NCBI GenBank assembly: GCA_007133195.1
Contig: SLNH01000218.1
Coordinates: forward strand, 1 to 54,296
Source of the DNA: Nannocystineae bacterium
Lineage (GTDB): Bacteria > Myxococcota_A > Polyangia > Haliangiales > Haliangiaceae
Direction of reading: 5' to 3'
Length of the DNA: 54,296 bases
Of this stretch, positions 1 to 8,905 are shown piece by piece. Each line of letters starts with the position of its first letter. Position 1 is the stretch's first letter. The translations under genes and the position numbers were made by a program. The notes under the pieces were generated by a model. It saw only the letters and a program-made list of their open reading frames with translations. It ran no database searches and was not told the origin of the DNA.

Positions 1-971
<971 letters not shown>

Positions 972-1100
972 GGCTTTCGAGACTACACGAACCGCTCCGC
1001 CGACCGCCGCAGCTCGCCGCGCCGAGATCGAAGGCATCCCAAAACGAGCGCGGCCGGGCCGCTTGACGCCGCCAGGCGCGTCGGTTAGTTTGCCCCTTCC

Positions 1101-1116
1101 TGATAACAGCTTATCA
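1101..1116. promoter_or_regulatory. Zur/Fur-type palindromic operator
   Basis: TGATAACAGCTTATCA is a perfect 6-4-6 inverted repeat (TGATAA/TTATCA). It ends five bases before the ATG of the Fur-family gene. The arms resemble known Fur/Zur boxes of the TGATAAT-N-ATTATCA kind. Autoregulation is inferred from position. The site occupies the place where a Shine-Dalgarno would be, so the transcript may be leaderless or very short-leadered. Confidence 0.6.
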
Positions 1117-1121
1117 ATATC

Positions 1122-1499
1122 ATGTCAGCGCCGAGGAGAGATACCCGCCAACGCCGCGCGGTTCGCGAGGTCTTCGAGGCGAGCGAACGCCCGCTCGGCC
1201 CGCAGGAGGTCCTCGCCCTCGCCGCCGAGCGGGTTCCTGGCCTCGGTATCGCCACCGTCTATCGGTCCATCCGCGCGCTCGTCGACGACGGATGGCTTCA
1301 ACCCGTGCGCTTTCCCGGCGAGTCGCCCCGCTACGAGCGGGCCGGAAAGCACCATCACCACCACTTTCACTGCCGCACGTGCGACGGCTTCTTCGACGTC
1401 GCCGGCTGCCCGCCCGACGTCACGCGCCTCGCGCCGCCCGGCTTCGTGCTCGAGCAACATGAAATCGTGCTTCGCGGCGTGTGCGCGGCATGCGGCTGA
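1122..1499 (+). CDS. Fur-family metal-responsive repressor (Zur-like)
   Basis: A 125-residue Fur-superfamily DNA-binding repressor. The winged-helix part spans about 1-75 ([18 protein letters not shown] is the recognition segment). The C-terminal metal-binding part has an unusual run of five histidines followed by FHC (77-84) and two CxxC pairs (C84/C87 and C121/C124) that make the structural zinc site. The length is short for Fur (usually about 140) and fits Zur or PerR-like members. The next gene encodes a MerC-like membrane protein, a pairing consistent with zinc or mercury-type metal handling. No Shine-Dalgarno is visible before the ATG; a palindromic operator sits there instead. Zur is my preferred reading, but the metal cannot be proved from sequence. 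Confidence 0.85.
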   Translation: MSAPRRDTRQRRAVREVFEASERPLGPQEVLALAAERVPGLGIATVYRSIRALVDDGWLQPVRFPGESPRYERAGKHHHHHFHCRTCDGFFDVAGCPPDVTRLAPPGFVLEQHEIVLRGVCAACG

Positions 1500-1555
1500 G
1501 TCGCTTCGTAGTTCGAGCTCCTACCTCCCTCCCCGTCACCGCGCCGAGCCACACG

Positions 1556-2062
1556 ATGCAATCCTCGCTCGCTGAAATCGCCGATACGCCGCCGGCCGCG
1601 CTCGGTCAGGCTGCCCCGGCGCTAGAAGACGCCGATGCCGCCCCGGCGCTCGCCCCCGCCCCCGAAGCCAACTCGCTGGCCGGCAAGCGCCGCTCGGACA
1701 CCGCAGGCATGGCGCTCGCCGCGCTCTGTGCGGTCCACTGCGTCGCGACTCCGCTGATCGCGCTGTTGCCGATGGGCGCGCTGTTCACGTCGACCGCCGC
1801 CGAGTGGCTGCTACCGGCGTTTGCCGTCGTCATCGCCCTCGCGGTGATCGCGCAGGACACCCGGGCCGTTCACCGCCGGCGCGCGCCCGCGATCGCCCTC
1901 GGCATCGCCGCCCTGCTCATCGCCACCGGGCACGCGTTCGACCACCACCTCGCGGGAACGGTGGTCGCCGTCACCGGCAGCCTCGGCCTGGCGGCAGCGC
2001 TCGTGCTCAATGTTCGGGCGCGCCGAAGCGCCGGCGGGTGTCGACTCGCCGACCGCCCCTAA
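1556..2062 (+). CDS. MerC-domain membrane protein
   Basis: A 168-residue integral membrane protein with four hydrophobic segments after an Ala/Pro-rich N-terminal tail of about 45 residues. The diagnostic feature is CAVHCVATPL at residues 58-67, the MerC metal-binding CxxxC-type motif at the start of the first helix. MerC proteins are inner-membrane metal carriers first known from mercury resistance; chromosomal homologues beside Zur genes are often thought to move zinc. It follows the Fur-family gene by 56 bases on the same strand and is probably co-transcribed. An in-frame upstream ATG at 1481 lies inside the repressor gene and gives no membrane-like sequence, so the ATG at 1556 is preferred. 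Confidence 0.75.
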   Translation: MQSSLAEIADTPPAALGQAAPALEDADAAPALAPAPEANSLAGKRRSDTAGMALAALCAVHCVATPLIALLPMGALFTSTAAEWLLPAFAVVIALAVIAQDTRAVHRRRAPAIALGIAALLIATGHAFDHHLAGTVVAVTGSLGLAAALVLNVRARRSAGGCRLADRP

Positions 2063-2116
2063 TCCGGCGCGGCCGCAGCTCGACGCCGAGCGCTGGGCAA
2101 CTTTGACGAGCTTGGC

Positions 2117-3334
2117 TCACGCGCTGCGGCGGCGGGGCTTGTTCGGATCGGGCCGTTCGATGACTACCGCGATGCCCTGCCCTCCGCCGATGCACACGGT
2201 GCAAAGCGCGTAGCGCCCGCCACGGCGACGCAGCTCGTAGAGCGCGGAGAGCACCAGCCGGGTGCCGGTGGCCGCCATCGGATGGCCGAGGGCGATGGCC
2301 CCGCCGTTGACGTTGACGCGATCGTCATCGACGCCGAGCTCGTCCCGAATCGCCAAGTACTGCACGGTGAACGAGTCGTTGAGCTCAATGAGATCGATGT
2401 CGTCGAAGCTGAGCTCGGCCCGCTCGAGCGCGCGGCGGCAGGCCTGCACGGGCCCGAGGCCCATGAGCACGGGCTCGACGCCCACGCTCGCCCAGCTCAC
2501 CACCCGACCGAGGGGCGTGAGCCCGCGCGCGGCGGCGACCTCGCCCGTCGTCATCACGACCGCCGCGGCCGCGTCGTTCAACCCGCACGAGTTGCCCGCA
2601 GTGACCACGCCGTCGCGCTCGAACAGCCCCGGCAACGCGGCGAGGCCTTCGAGCGTCGTCTCGGGCCGCGGGCTCTCGTCGGTATCGACACGGATCTCGC
2701 CGCGGCGAGACGGGATCGTCACGGGGGCGATCTCCTCGGCGTAGATCCCGCGCTCTTGCGCGGCAGCGGCCCGCTTTTGCCCCGCTGCCGCCGCCTCGTC
2801 GGCCGCGCGCCGCGAAACGCCGCGCTCGCGAGCCAGGTGTTCGACGGTCTCGCCGATCGCACAGCCTGCCTTCGGATCGTAAAGCGCGCTGAACAGCGTG
2901 TCGTCGACGTCACTCTTGATCATCTTCCAGCCGGTGCGTACGCCGCGCATGGCGTAGGGGGCCATGCTCATATTCTCGGCGCCGCCGGCCAAGACCATCG
3001 TCGCCTCGCCGAGCGCCAGCGCGCGGCCCGCGTGAGTGAGGGCCTCGATGCCCGATCCGCACGCCGTGTTGACGACGACCGCGGGTGCCTCGATCGGAGC
3101 CCCCGCGTCGAGTCCGACGTGCCGGGCGAGATAGACCGCGTCTTTGGACGTTTGAAGGACGTTTCCGAACGCGATGGCATCGATCGTCGCGGAGTCGACC
3201 GCGCTGCGCTCGATCGCGGCGCGGGCTGCCGCGGCGCCTAGCTCGGTGGCGCTCAGGGAGCTCAAGCGGCCCAAAAACGAGCCGACCGGGGTGCGGGCGC
3301 CTTCGAGGATGACGATATCTTGGCCTGGAATCAT
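2117..3334 (-). CDS. Acetyl-CoA C-acyltransferase (thiolase)
   Basis: A 405-residue degradative-type thiolase that cleaves 3-oxoacyl-CoA with CoA to release acetyl-CoA. The nucleophilic cysteine is C92 in NTACGSG. The C-terminal active-site motifs GHPMAATG (His) and CIGGGQG (Cys) are both present. The usual ELNEAFA loop reads ELNDSFT here, a conservative departure. Its ATG overlaps the last four bases of paaN, so the two are translationally coupled. In this operon it would perform the last step of a ring- or chain-degradation route, like PaaJ/3-oxoadipyl-CoA thiolase, but acetyl-CoA acetyltransferase activity cannot be excluded from the sequence. Confidence 0.92.
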   Translation of the reverse strand: MIPGQDIVILEGARTPVGSFLGRLSSLSATELGAAAARAAIERSAVDSATIDAIAFGNVLQTSKDAVYLARHVGLDAGAPIEAPAVVVNTACGSGIEALTHAGRALALGEATMVLAGGAENMSMAPYAMRGVRTGWKMIKSDVDDTLFSALYDPKAGCAIGETVEHLARERGVSRRAADEAAAAGQKRAAAAQERGIYAEEIAPVTIPSRRGEIRVDTDESPRPETTLEGLAALPGLFERDGVVTAGNSCGLNDAAAAVVMTTGEVAAARGLTPLGRVVSWASVGVEPVLMGLGPVQACRRALERAELSFDDIDLIELNDSFTVQYLAIRDELGVDDDRVNVNGGAIALGHPMAATGTRLVLSALYELRRRGGRYALCTVCIGGGQGIAVVIERPDPNKPRRRSA

Positions 3335-5031
3335 GATTCTACTCGGGTGGGAGGCAGTTCAGTTTTGGACTGGACGATGCGAAACCGATCGGCGACGAAG
3401 GCGAGATCCGTGAGGCAGGCGTTGCCCGCCGGGTTGAGCCCGGTCACGTGGTAATCGCTATACGCCGCGGTGAAATTCATCGGGCGCTGCCCGATCAGGT
3501 TGATGCCCACCGACGCGCCCGCCGCCCAGAACGTCTCCTGCACGCGCTGGGCGTACTCCTCGTCCGTGGTGTAGGCGTACGAGGCGATCGCGCCGCAGGT
3601 GCGGGCGTCCTCGGCGGCGCGGGCGAGCGCGTGATCGCGATCCTCGGCCTCGATGACGAAGCCCACCGGCCCAAAGTGCTCTCGGCGGTAGATCGCGTCG
3701 GCCCCGTCGGCCGCGACGATCAGCGGGGTGAGCGTGCGCGCTTTGGGAAACTCGGGGTGCGCATAGGCTCCGTGTCTGCGCAATACGCGGGCGTCGCCGA
3801 CCTGTTCCGCGAGGGCGTCGATGGTCGCGATGAGCCTGGGGTTTTGCACGGCGCCGGCCACCGCCGCGGCGCGTGCGGGATCGCCAAGCAGAGCGTCTAT
3901 CGTCTCGATCAGGCGCGCCGCGAACGCGTGCGCGTCGATCCGTCCTTTGTCGGTTTCGACGCCGCCCCGTGGCACGAAGATATTTTGCGGCGAGGTGCAC
4001 ATCTGACCCGAGAACAGCGCCACGCCCTGCGCGATCGCGCTCAGCGTGCCCTCGAGATCGCGGGTGGAGTCGACGATCACGGCGTTACACCCCGAGGTCT
4101 CGGTGTAAACCCGCGCGTGGCGCACATGCTCCTCGAGCCAGGCGCCAAACTCCTGGCTGCCGGTAAAGTCGACGATCGCCACCTCGCCGCGCGCAACGAG
4201 CTGCTTGGTGAGCGGCGCGTCGGGCTCGTCGGCAGCAAGCGTGACGAGATTCGGATCGAAGCCGGCCTCGGCGATCACCTCCCGCGCGATCTCGACCGCC
4301 ATGGCCATCGGCAAGATGCCGCCCGACTGCGGCTTGATCACCACCGGGTTCGCCGTGGCGAGGTTCGCAAAGATCGCCGGATAAGCGTTGAACGCCGGGT
4401 AGGACCCGCAGGCCACCACGGCTGCGAGCCCTCGGGGCATGAGCCGATAGCGCTTTTCGAGGCGCACGGGGCCAGCGCCGAAGGACCGCTCGAACTGCGC
4501 CGACTCGGGCACATCCTTCATCGCCTTGTACGCGTAGGCCAGCGCCTCGAGGCCGCGATCGAGGGAGTTCGCCCCGCTGCCGGCGAACGCCATCGTAAAC
4601 GCCTGGCCGGCGGTGTGCATCGTCGCGTAGCCGTTGGCGAAGACATCGGCCGCCAGGCGATCGAGAATCTCGAGGCACGTCCCCACGCGCGTGTCGATCG
4701 ACGCCGCCTGCCAAGGCACCTGGGCGGCCTTCGCCGCCGCGACGAGCGCGTCGAGCCCGGTTTCGGGGTCAATCGCGGGGTAATCGATGCCGAGCGGCTC
4801 GCCGGTATACGGAGACACTTCGGCCCCGAGCCGCCCGCGCTCGCCGGGCATCGTCAGTGGAAACGATCTGCCGAGCATCCCCTCGAAGCGAAGGCGCCCC
4901 CGCTCGCGCGCTCCGGCCGGATGGTGCTTGCGGCTCGGAGACTCGGTAAAGGGCGTCCAGGCGCCCCGCGTAGCGGCCGCGTCGAGTGCGCCGTCGAGCG
5001 TCGCGCGGTGTTTGTCGAAAAATGCTGTCAT
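3331..5031 (-). CDS. paaN: PaaN-type aldehyde dehydrogenase
   Basis: A 566-residue aldehyde dehydrogenase of the PaaN (phenylacetic acid degradation) branch that lacks the hydratase domain of PaaZ. The catalytic cysteine lies in SGQMCTSPQN and the general base Glu in YTETSGCNAV; FTGSQEFG is the nucleotide-binding turn. The long N-terminal region before the dehydrogenase core (about 100 residues, with SRKHHPAG and SPYTGEPLGIDYP) is typical of this branch. A strong GGAGGAG Shine-Dalgarno precedes the ATG. The gene lies between a lipocalin-like gene (24 bases upstream) and a thiolase (4-base overlap). The substrate is not known; an aromatic or ring-opened aldehyde, perhaps produced by the dioxygenase at the head of the operon, is an inference. 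Confidence 0.88.
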   Translation of the reverse strand: MTAFFDKHRATLDGALDAAATRGAWTPFTESPSRKHHPAGARERGRLRFEGMLGRSFPLTMPGERGRLGAEVSPYTGEPLGIDYPAIDPETGLDALVAAAKAAQVPWQAASIDTRVGTCLEILDRLAADVFANGYATMHTAGQAFTMAFAGSGANSLDRGLEALAYAYKAMKDVPESAQFERSFGAGPVRLEKRYRLMPRGLAAVVACGSYPAFNAYPAIFANLATANPVVIKPQSGGILPMAMAVEIAREVIAEAGFDPNLVTLAADEPDAPLTKQLVARGEVAIVDFTGSQEFGAWLEEHVRHARVYTETSGCNAVIVDSTRDLEGTLSAIAQGVALFSGQMCTSPQNIFVPRGGVETDKGRIDAHAFAARLIETIDALLGDPARAAAVAGAVQNPRLIATIDALAEQVGDARVLRRHGAYAHPEFPKARTLTPLIVAADGADAIYRREHFGPVGFVIEAEDRDHALARAAEDARTCGAIASYAYTTDEEYAQRVQETFWAAGASVGINLIGQRPMNFTAAYSDYHVTGLNPAGNACLTDLAFVADRFRIVQSKTELPPTRVES

Positions 5032-5055
5032 CGCATACTCCTCCGCGTCTTCTGT

Positions 5056-5508
5056 TCACCGCCGGACGCGCCGCCACTCGAGCTCGTATCGCCGGATCAC
5101 CCCGGAGCGCGCTTCGATTTCGTAAGAAAGCGTCAGGAGCTCGCCGCGCAGCGAGACCGAGCGGGTTTGTGATCTCCCGACGAGTTCCGGTACGGAGGCG
5201 ATCTGCACGTGGTGGGTGACCCTGCCCCGATCGAGCGTCCACCGGCCGGCGTAGGCCAAAAAACTGTCGTAGGCGGCGGCCTTGCTCGCCTCGCTGGCCT
5301 CGGTATAGGCCTCGAGGCGAGTCACGGCGAGCGCCTCGCGATCGGCCCGCGCCAGCATCGCCGACATCCTCCCGCAGGGCGCGTACAAAAGCTGCCCCAA
5401 ACCGTCGGGGCCGAAGGGATGGGTCGGCGAACGCCCGTCGGAGTAGCGGATCTCGAAACAGCGAAGCTCGTAGGCGCCTGCGAGCTCCTCGGCCGTCGGC
5501 TCGCTCAA
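5056..5508 (-). CDS. Lipocalin-like domain protein
   Basis: A 150-residue protein matching the lipocalin-like (Lipocalin_5) family: AGAYELRCFEIRYSDGRSPTHPFGPDGLGQLLYAPCGRMSA, interrupted here only by residue choices, then FLAYAGRW and VTHHVQIASVPELVG. These small beta-barrel proteins occur beside catabolic enzymes; some bind hydrophobic ligands, most are uncharacterised. The start is a TTG at 5508 that overlaps the TGA of the dioxygenase gene (TTGA), with GAGGAA eight bases upstream. Larger readings starting further upstream run inside the dioxygenase gene and are rejected. Coupling on both sides marks it as a true member of the operon. Confidence 0.72.
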   Translation of the reverse strand: MSEPTAEELAGAYELRCFEIRYSDGRSPTHPFGPDGLGQLLYAPCGRMSAMLARADREALAVTRLEAYTEASEASKAAAYDSFLAYAGRWTLDRGRVTHHVQIASVPELVGRSQTRSVSLRGELLTLSYEIEARSGVIRRYELEWRRVRR

Positions 5509-7013
5509 CCGAGTTCCTCGCCCGGCACCCAGGTGGCGTGAAAGCCCGCTGGCACCCGCTGCGGAATACGCACGGTGGCGATCGGTCCGTCTGTGATCGC
5601 CTGCGCGTGAAAGATCTGACAGGTGCTCGACCAGTCGCGGGTATCGGTGACGAATGTGACGAGATAACCGTCGTCCTCGGCCTTGGCCCCCGCGCGCGGG
5701 CAGAACGGCGCTTCGCTGCCGAACACGCCCTCGCCGTAGTCCCAGCGCTCGTGGGCGCCGGTCTTGAGGTCGTATTTGACCAGGCTGTGAAACGCCGCGG
5801 GGATCTCCTCGGGGATATGCTGGAGATATGCGTAGCGGTTGTCCAGGCCCAGCACCGACGGGGCGATCATCGGAAACTCGGTGTTGAAGTCGTCGAGCGC
5901 GCCTTCGCGCACCTCGCCGGTCGCGAGGTTCAGGCGCCACTGATAGAGGTTTGCCTGCAGCTTAAGGCCGGCCAACATCGCCGCGATCTTCCCGTCGGCC
6001 GGATCCGGCCGCAGCGTGGGATCGCTCGTTCGGCAGCCGGTCATCACGACCCAATCGCCCTCTTCGTAGCAGTTGACGACGTGCAGCATGTAGCACGGCT
6101 CACATTCGAACCACCGCACGTCCGCGTCGTCGCCAAAGCGCGGGATCACGCCGTACCGCGTCGGCACCTCCGGGTGAAACAGCGGTACGCGCTTGCCGGT
6201 CTTTTCGAACAGCTCCTTACTCATGAACACGGGGAAGTCGTGGAGGATCGAGTAATTCGGCGTCACCCCGATGTCGTGGGGGCGCCTGGGACCGGGGAGG
6301 CCGATGTCGACGTGATGAAAACGCCCGGCCTCCGTGTACACCCCGTACTGCATATAGGGCGGCTGGTCGCTATAGCTGAAAAAGACGAAGTCGCCGGTGG
6401 CCGGATCGACCCGAGAATGCGCCGAGATCCGCCCCGTGAGGTTGCCGGCGAGATCTTCGATCCCCTCGGTCTCGAGAGTCTCGAAATTCAGCGCGTAGGG
6501 CTGGCCCGATTCGTACCAAAGCGCCAAGAGCCGCCCTCGGTAATGCAGAAGGTCGGTATTGGCCGTGTCCTTGAGCGGCCCCCGCGGCAGCGAAAAGTCG
6601 AAGGGCCCGAGCACGCCGGGCCAGATGCTCTCCTGCGCGCGGCGCTCATCTTCGAAGCAATAGGTTCGGATGTAGCGGTTGCGATAGCGGGCCTCCCCGT
6701 TCTCGAACCAAATCCCGTGGACCATCCCGTCGCCGTCGAACCAGTGATAGCGGTTCTTCGGGGCGTGGGCGGAGTTCGGTCCGTTGCGATAATACGCGCC
6801 GTAGAGATCGCGCGGGATCTCACCCTGAACCTCCAGCTTCTCCGCCGAAATTTCGCTGGTAATCGGCGCGAACAGGCCGTGGAGGTAGGGGTTGTCGATC
6901 TCGTCGATCCACGGTGGGGCGTCCGTGGGTCGTTTGCCTGCGGGTGAGAGTGTCTTGTCATGTCGCCGCGTAATCGGGAGCTCATTCATAGGTGCCGGTA
7001 GGATGACATGCAT
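5505..7013 (-). CDS. Carotenoid/stilbene cleavage dioxygenase family protein
   Basis: A 502-residue non-haem iron oxygenase of the carotenoid cleavage dioxygenase (RPE65/lignostilbene dioxygenase) family, which splits a conjugated C=C bond with O2 to give two carbonyl products. All four iron-ligand histidines can be found: SAHSRVD, the second His of the HDIGVTPNYSILHDF block, YMLHVVN and the C-terminal GFHATWVPG. The length is normal. The start is either the ATG at 7013 or the ATG at 6989 eight codons later; neither has a clear ribosome site. It is the first gene of an operon with a lipocalin-like protein, PaaN and a thiolase. Apocarotenoid, stilbene or phenylpropanoid cleavage are all possible. 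Confidence 0.9.
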   Translation of the reverse strand: MHVILPAPMNELPITRRHDKTLSPAGKRPTDAPPWIDEIDNPYLHGLFAPITSEISAEKLEVQGEIPRDLYGAYYRNGPNSAHAPKNRYHWFDGDGMVHGIWFENGEARYRNRYIRTYCFEDERRAQESIWPGVLGPFDFSLPRGPLKDTANTDLLHYRGRLLALWYESGQPYALNFETLETEGIEDLAGNLTGRISAHSRVDPATGDFVFFSYSDQPPYMQYGVYTEAGRFHHVDIGLPGPRRPHDIGVTPNYSILHDFPVFMSKELFEKTGKRVPLFHPEVPTRYGVIPRFGDDADVRWFECEPCYMLHVVNCYEEGDWVVMTGCRTSDPTLRPDPADGKIAAMLAGLKLQANLYQWRLNLATGEVREGALDDFNTEFPMIAPSVLGLDNRYAYLQHIPEEIPAAFHSLVKYDLKTGAHERWDYGEGVFGSEAPFCPRAGAKAEDDGYLVTFVTDTRDWSSTCQIFHAQAITDGPIATVRIPQRVPAGFHATWVPGEELG

Positions 7014-7180
7014 CCACGCGCGCGAAAACGCGAACTCGGCCGATTGCGGTCGAAAAGCTCGACCAAATCACGATAATGGGCGTAGCAGGTCCTCGACGCG
7101 AGCTCTCGTTTCGCCCCGACAGGCGACGCCCAAGGATCGGCGAGCGCAAGCTCGTGGTAAGGCCGTGGCCGCTTAAGGAG

Positions 7181-8086
7181 CTAGTGCCTCGAAACCCCGG
7201 CTGGGCGGCGCCAATCGCCCGAGGCGATTCGCGGCCGGGCGCGCACATTCTCGCCGCCTAGGAGGTAGGCTTCGGCCAGATCACCGGTTGCGAGTTCGAC
7301 TTTCGTCCGGCGGTAGTGGTGAGGGTGCCCCTCGAGCCCGTCGAGGGCCGCGAGCTCGCCGGCGCTTACCACGTACACTTCGCCTGCGATCGCCGTCCTA
7401 CCGCCGGGCACGAGCGCCGGATAGCTGCCGAGGTGAGCGAGCTCGAAATCCGGCGTCGTCCTCGCTTCCCCGAGACAGCGCGCGTTGGCCAAAAGCGCGT
7501 GGTTGCGCTCTCCGCGCAAGAGCGTGCCGTAGACGAAGACCCTCCACTCGCTCGCGCAAAGTGCGAGCTCCAGGGCGTGGAAGCTCACCCGGGGACGGTC
7601 GGCGAACTGCGCGCACAGGCCGCTGAAGGTAAAGGGTTCGATAGATGCGAGCAGCCTGGCGTTGTCCTCCGAGGCGGTCACCGTCGCCGTGACGGCGCCC
7701 GAGGCCCGGGCGGCCTCGAGCCGCGCGCGGTTGAGCGCGGTCGCCAGGCCACGGCGGCGCGCGCGACGCGCGACCACGAGCTTGGCGACGTTGGCGATCG
7801 GTGACGGCAGGTCGCGCCCCGCGTCGAGCCACACATAGCCATCGGGGCTGTCGGCGAGGCGAGGATGGAGCGTGAGCCGCGCCGCCGCCACGATCTCCTC
7901 CCGGTCTGTGACGACCCAATGTCGTGCGCTCCCGTCGAAGCCATCGAGCCATACGCCGTCGCGAAACTGATCCTCGGCGATCGATCCCTCCTGCCGCCAG
8001 ACCCCGACGCGCAAACGACCGATTCGCTCGAGCCACTCGTCGCGGGCTGGGACTGGGAGCTCGCGGATCTCGAACGGCAGCGACAT
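7181..8086 (-). CDS. GNAT acetyltransferase fused to gamma-glutamylcyclotransferase-like domain
   Basis: A 301-residue two-domain protein. Residues 1-175 form a GNAT N-acetyltransferase fold: VAAARLTLHP, then the acetyl-CoA-binding stretch VAKLVVARRARRRGLATAL. From about residue 180 the chain becomes a gamma-glutamylcyclotransferase/AIG2-like domain, with VFVYGTLLRGERNH at its start, LAHLGSYPALVPGG, and the expected catalytic Glu in LDGLEGHPHHYRR. The fusion reads through without an internal stop. The first domain would acetylate an amine, the second release 5-oxoproline from a gamma-glutamyl amine, so both act on amine or peptide substrates. No partner gene indicates the substrate. Confidence 0.85.
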   Translation of the reverse strand: MSLPFEIRELPVPARDEWLERIGRLRVGVWRQEGSIAEDQFRDGVWLDGFDGSARHWVVTDREEIVAAARLTLHPRLADSPDGYVWLDAGRDLPSPIANVAKLVVARRARRRGLATALNRARLEAARASGAVTATVTASEDNARLLASIEPFTFSGLCAQFADRPRVSFHALELALCASEWRVFVYGTLLRGERNHALLANARCLGEARTTPDFELAHLGSYPALVPGGRTAIAGEVYVVSAGELAALDGLEGHPHHYRRTKVELATGDLAEAYLLGGENVRARPRIASGDWRRPAGVSRH

Positions 8087-8238
8087 CCGCCTAGTCTACC
8101 GGTATGCTTCTCCGCCCGCGAACCACGCCGACGCCCGTTCCACACACTGCAAGCAAGGCAGCCGCCGCCGAGCGGCGTGCTAGGCCGCTCGATGCCGATC
8201 CGGTTTTGGGGCGTGGGAGCTATCCGCCGACGGCGAGC

Positions 8239-8352
8239 GTTGATGTTGAAGTTTTAATCTTCCCGGACGACAACCACTGGATTCTCACACCCAGGAACAC
8301 GCGCCAGTGGTACGAGCAGGTGCGCGCCCTCCTCGGCCGACACCTCGGCGAC
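8239..8352 (+). pseudogene. Relic of S9-family peptidase C-terminus
   Basis: One frame reads VLIFPDDNHWILTPRN and then TRQWYEQVRALLGRHLGD. This is the conserved C-terminal end of prolyl-oligopeptidase-family (S9) peptidases, including the catalytic His of the DENHW-type motif. No S9 sequence precedes it: the frame upstream is unlike any peptidase and abuts the divergent GNAT gene at 8086. It carries no start of its own and runs on without a stop to 8559 in a meaningless frame. I read it as a leftover of a gene lost by deletion or rearrangement. Confidence 0.65.
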
Positions 8353-8396
8353 ACGACGCCCGATCGGGGCAGCCCCAACCCAAACGAGTCACGATC

Positions 8397-8864
8397 ATGC
8401 CGCGCTTCGAAAAGCGTTCGCCGATGCCTGCCTCGGCGGACGACCTCTACGCCTGGCACATGGCGCCCGGCGCCCTCGAGAAGCTCCTCCCGCCCTGGCA
8501 GAAGGTCCGAATCGTCGAGGGCCCCGGGCAGCTCGAGGAGGGGGCCATCGTCGTCATGAAGGTCTACGTCGGGTTCGTCGGCCTGCGCTGGGAGGCGCTG
8601 CACCGCGACTTCATCGCGGGCCGACAGTTCGTCGATGAGCAACGCAAGGGACCGTTCCGCCGCTGGGTGCACACGCATCGTTTCGAGCCGCAAGACGACG
8701 GGACGAGCGTTTTGTGCGACCTCATCGACTACGAGCCGCCGCTGTTTCCGCTCGGTCGGATCGGAACCCTCGCGATTCGCCGCATGCTCACGCGGATGTT
8801 CGAGTTTCGCCATCGCGCCACGTACGACGCCATGACCGCAAAGGCCCCATTACCCTCCTCGTGA
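8397..8864 (+). CDS. SRPBCC (START-like) ligand-binding protein
   Basis: A 155-residue SRPBCC-superfamily protein: an N-terminal RFEKRSPMPASADDLYAWH strand and helix, PGALEKLLPPW, GLRWEALHRDF, RRWVHTHRFEP and a C-terminal helix ending in FRHRATYDAM. Such proteins bind hydrophobic ligands in a helix-grip cavity; in this ligand-binding sub-group they often stand beside oxidoreductase or photolyase genes, which is not the case here. The ATG at 8397 is chosen because homology begins there; earlier starts extend into the S9 relic region. No good Shine-Dalgarno is visible. It is convergent with the aldolase gene at 8906. The ligand is unknown. Confidence 0.75.
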   Translation: MPRFEKRSPMPASADDLYAWHMAPGALEKLLPPWQKVRIVEGPGQLEEGAIVVMKVYVGFVGLRWEALHRDFIAGRQFVDEQRKGPFRRWVHTHRFEPQDDGTSVLCDLIDYEPPLFPLGRIGTLAIRRMLTRMFEFRHRATYDAMTAKAPLPSS

Positions 8865-8905
8865 TTTGGCTCCCTCCTCCGTGAGCTCGATCCTCGGCGG
8901 GCGGA

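Noticed and set aside
2282-3241. Plus-strand open frame opposite the thiolase
   Set aside because: Shadow of a certain thiolase; composition without recognisable domain.
3448-5172. Long plus-strand open frame opposite PaaN
   Set aside because: Its amino acid content is typical of an antisense shadow in high-GC DNA (Arg, Gly, His, Val rich, no domain), and the minus strand encodes a complete PaaN.
5509-5940. N-terminal extension of the lipocalin-like protein
   Set aside because: It would overlap the dioxygenase gene by over 430 bases in another frame and has no lipocalin similarity; a TTG with a ribosome site fits at 5508.
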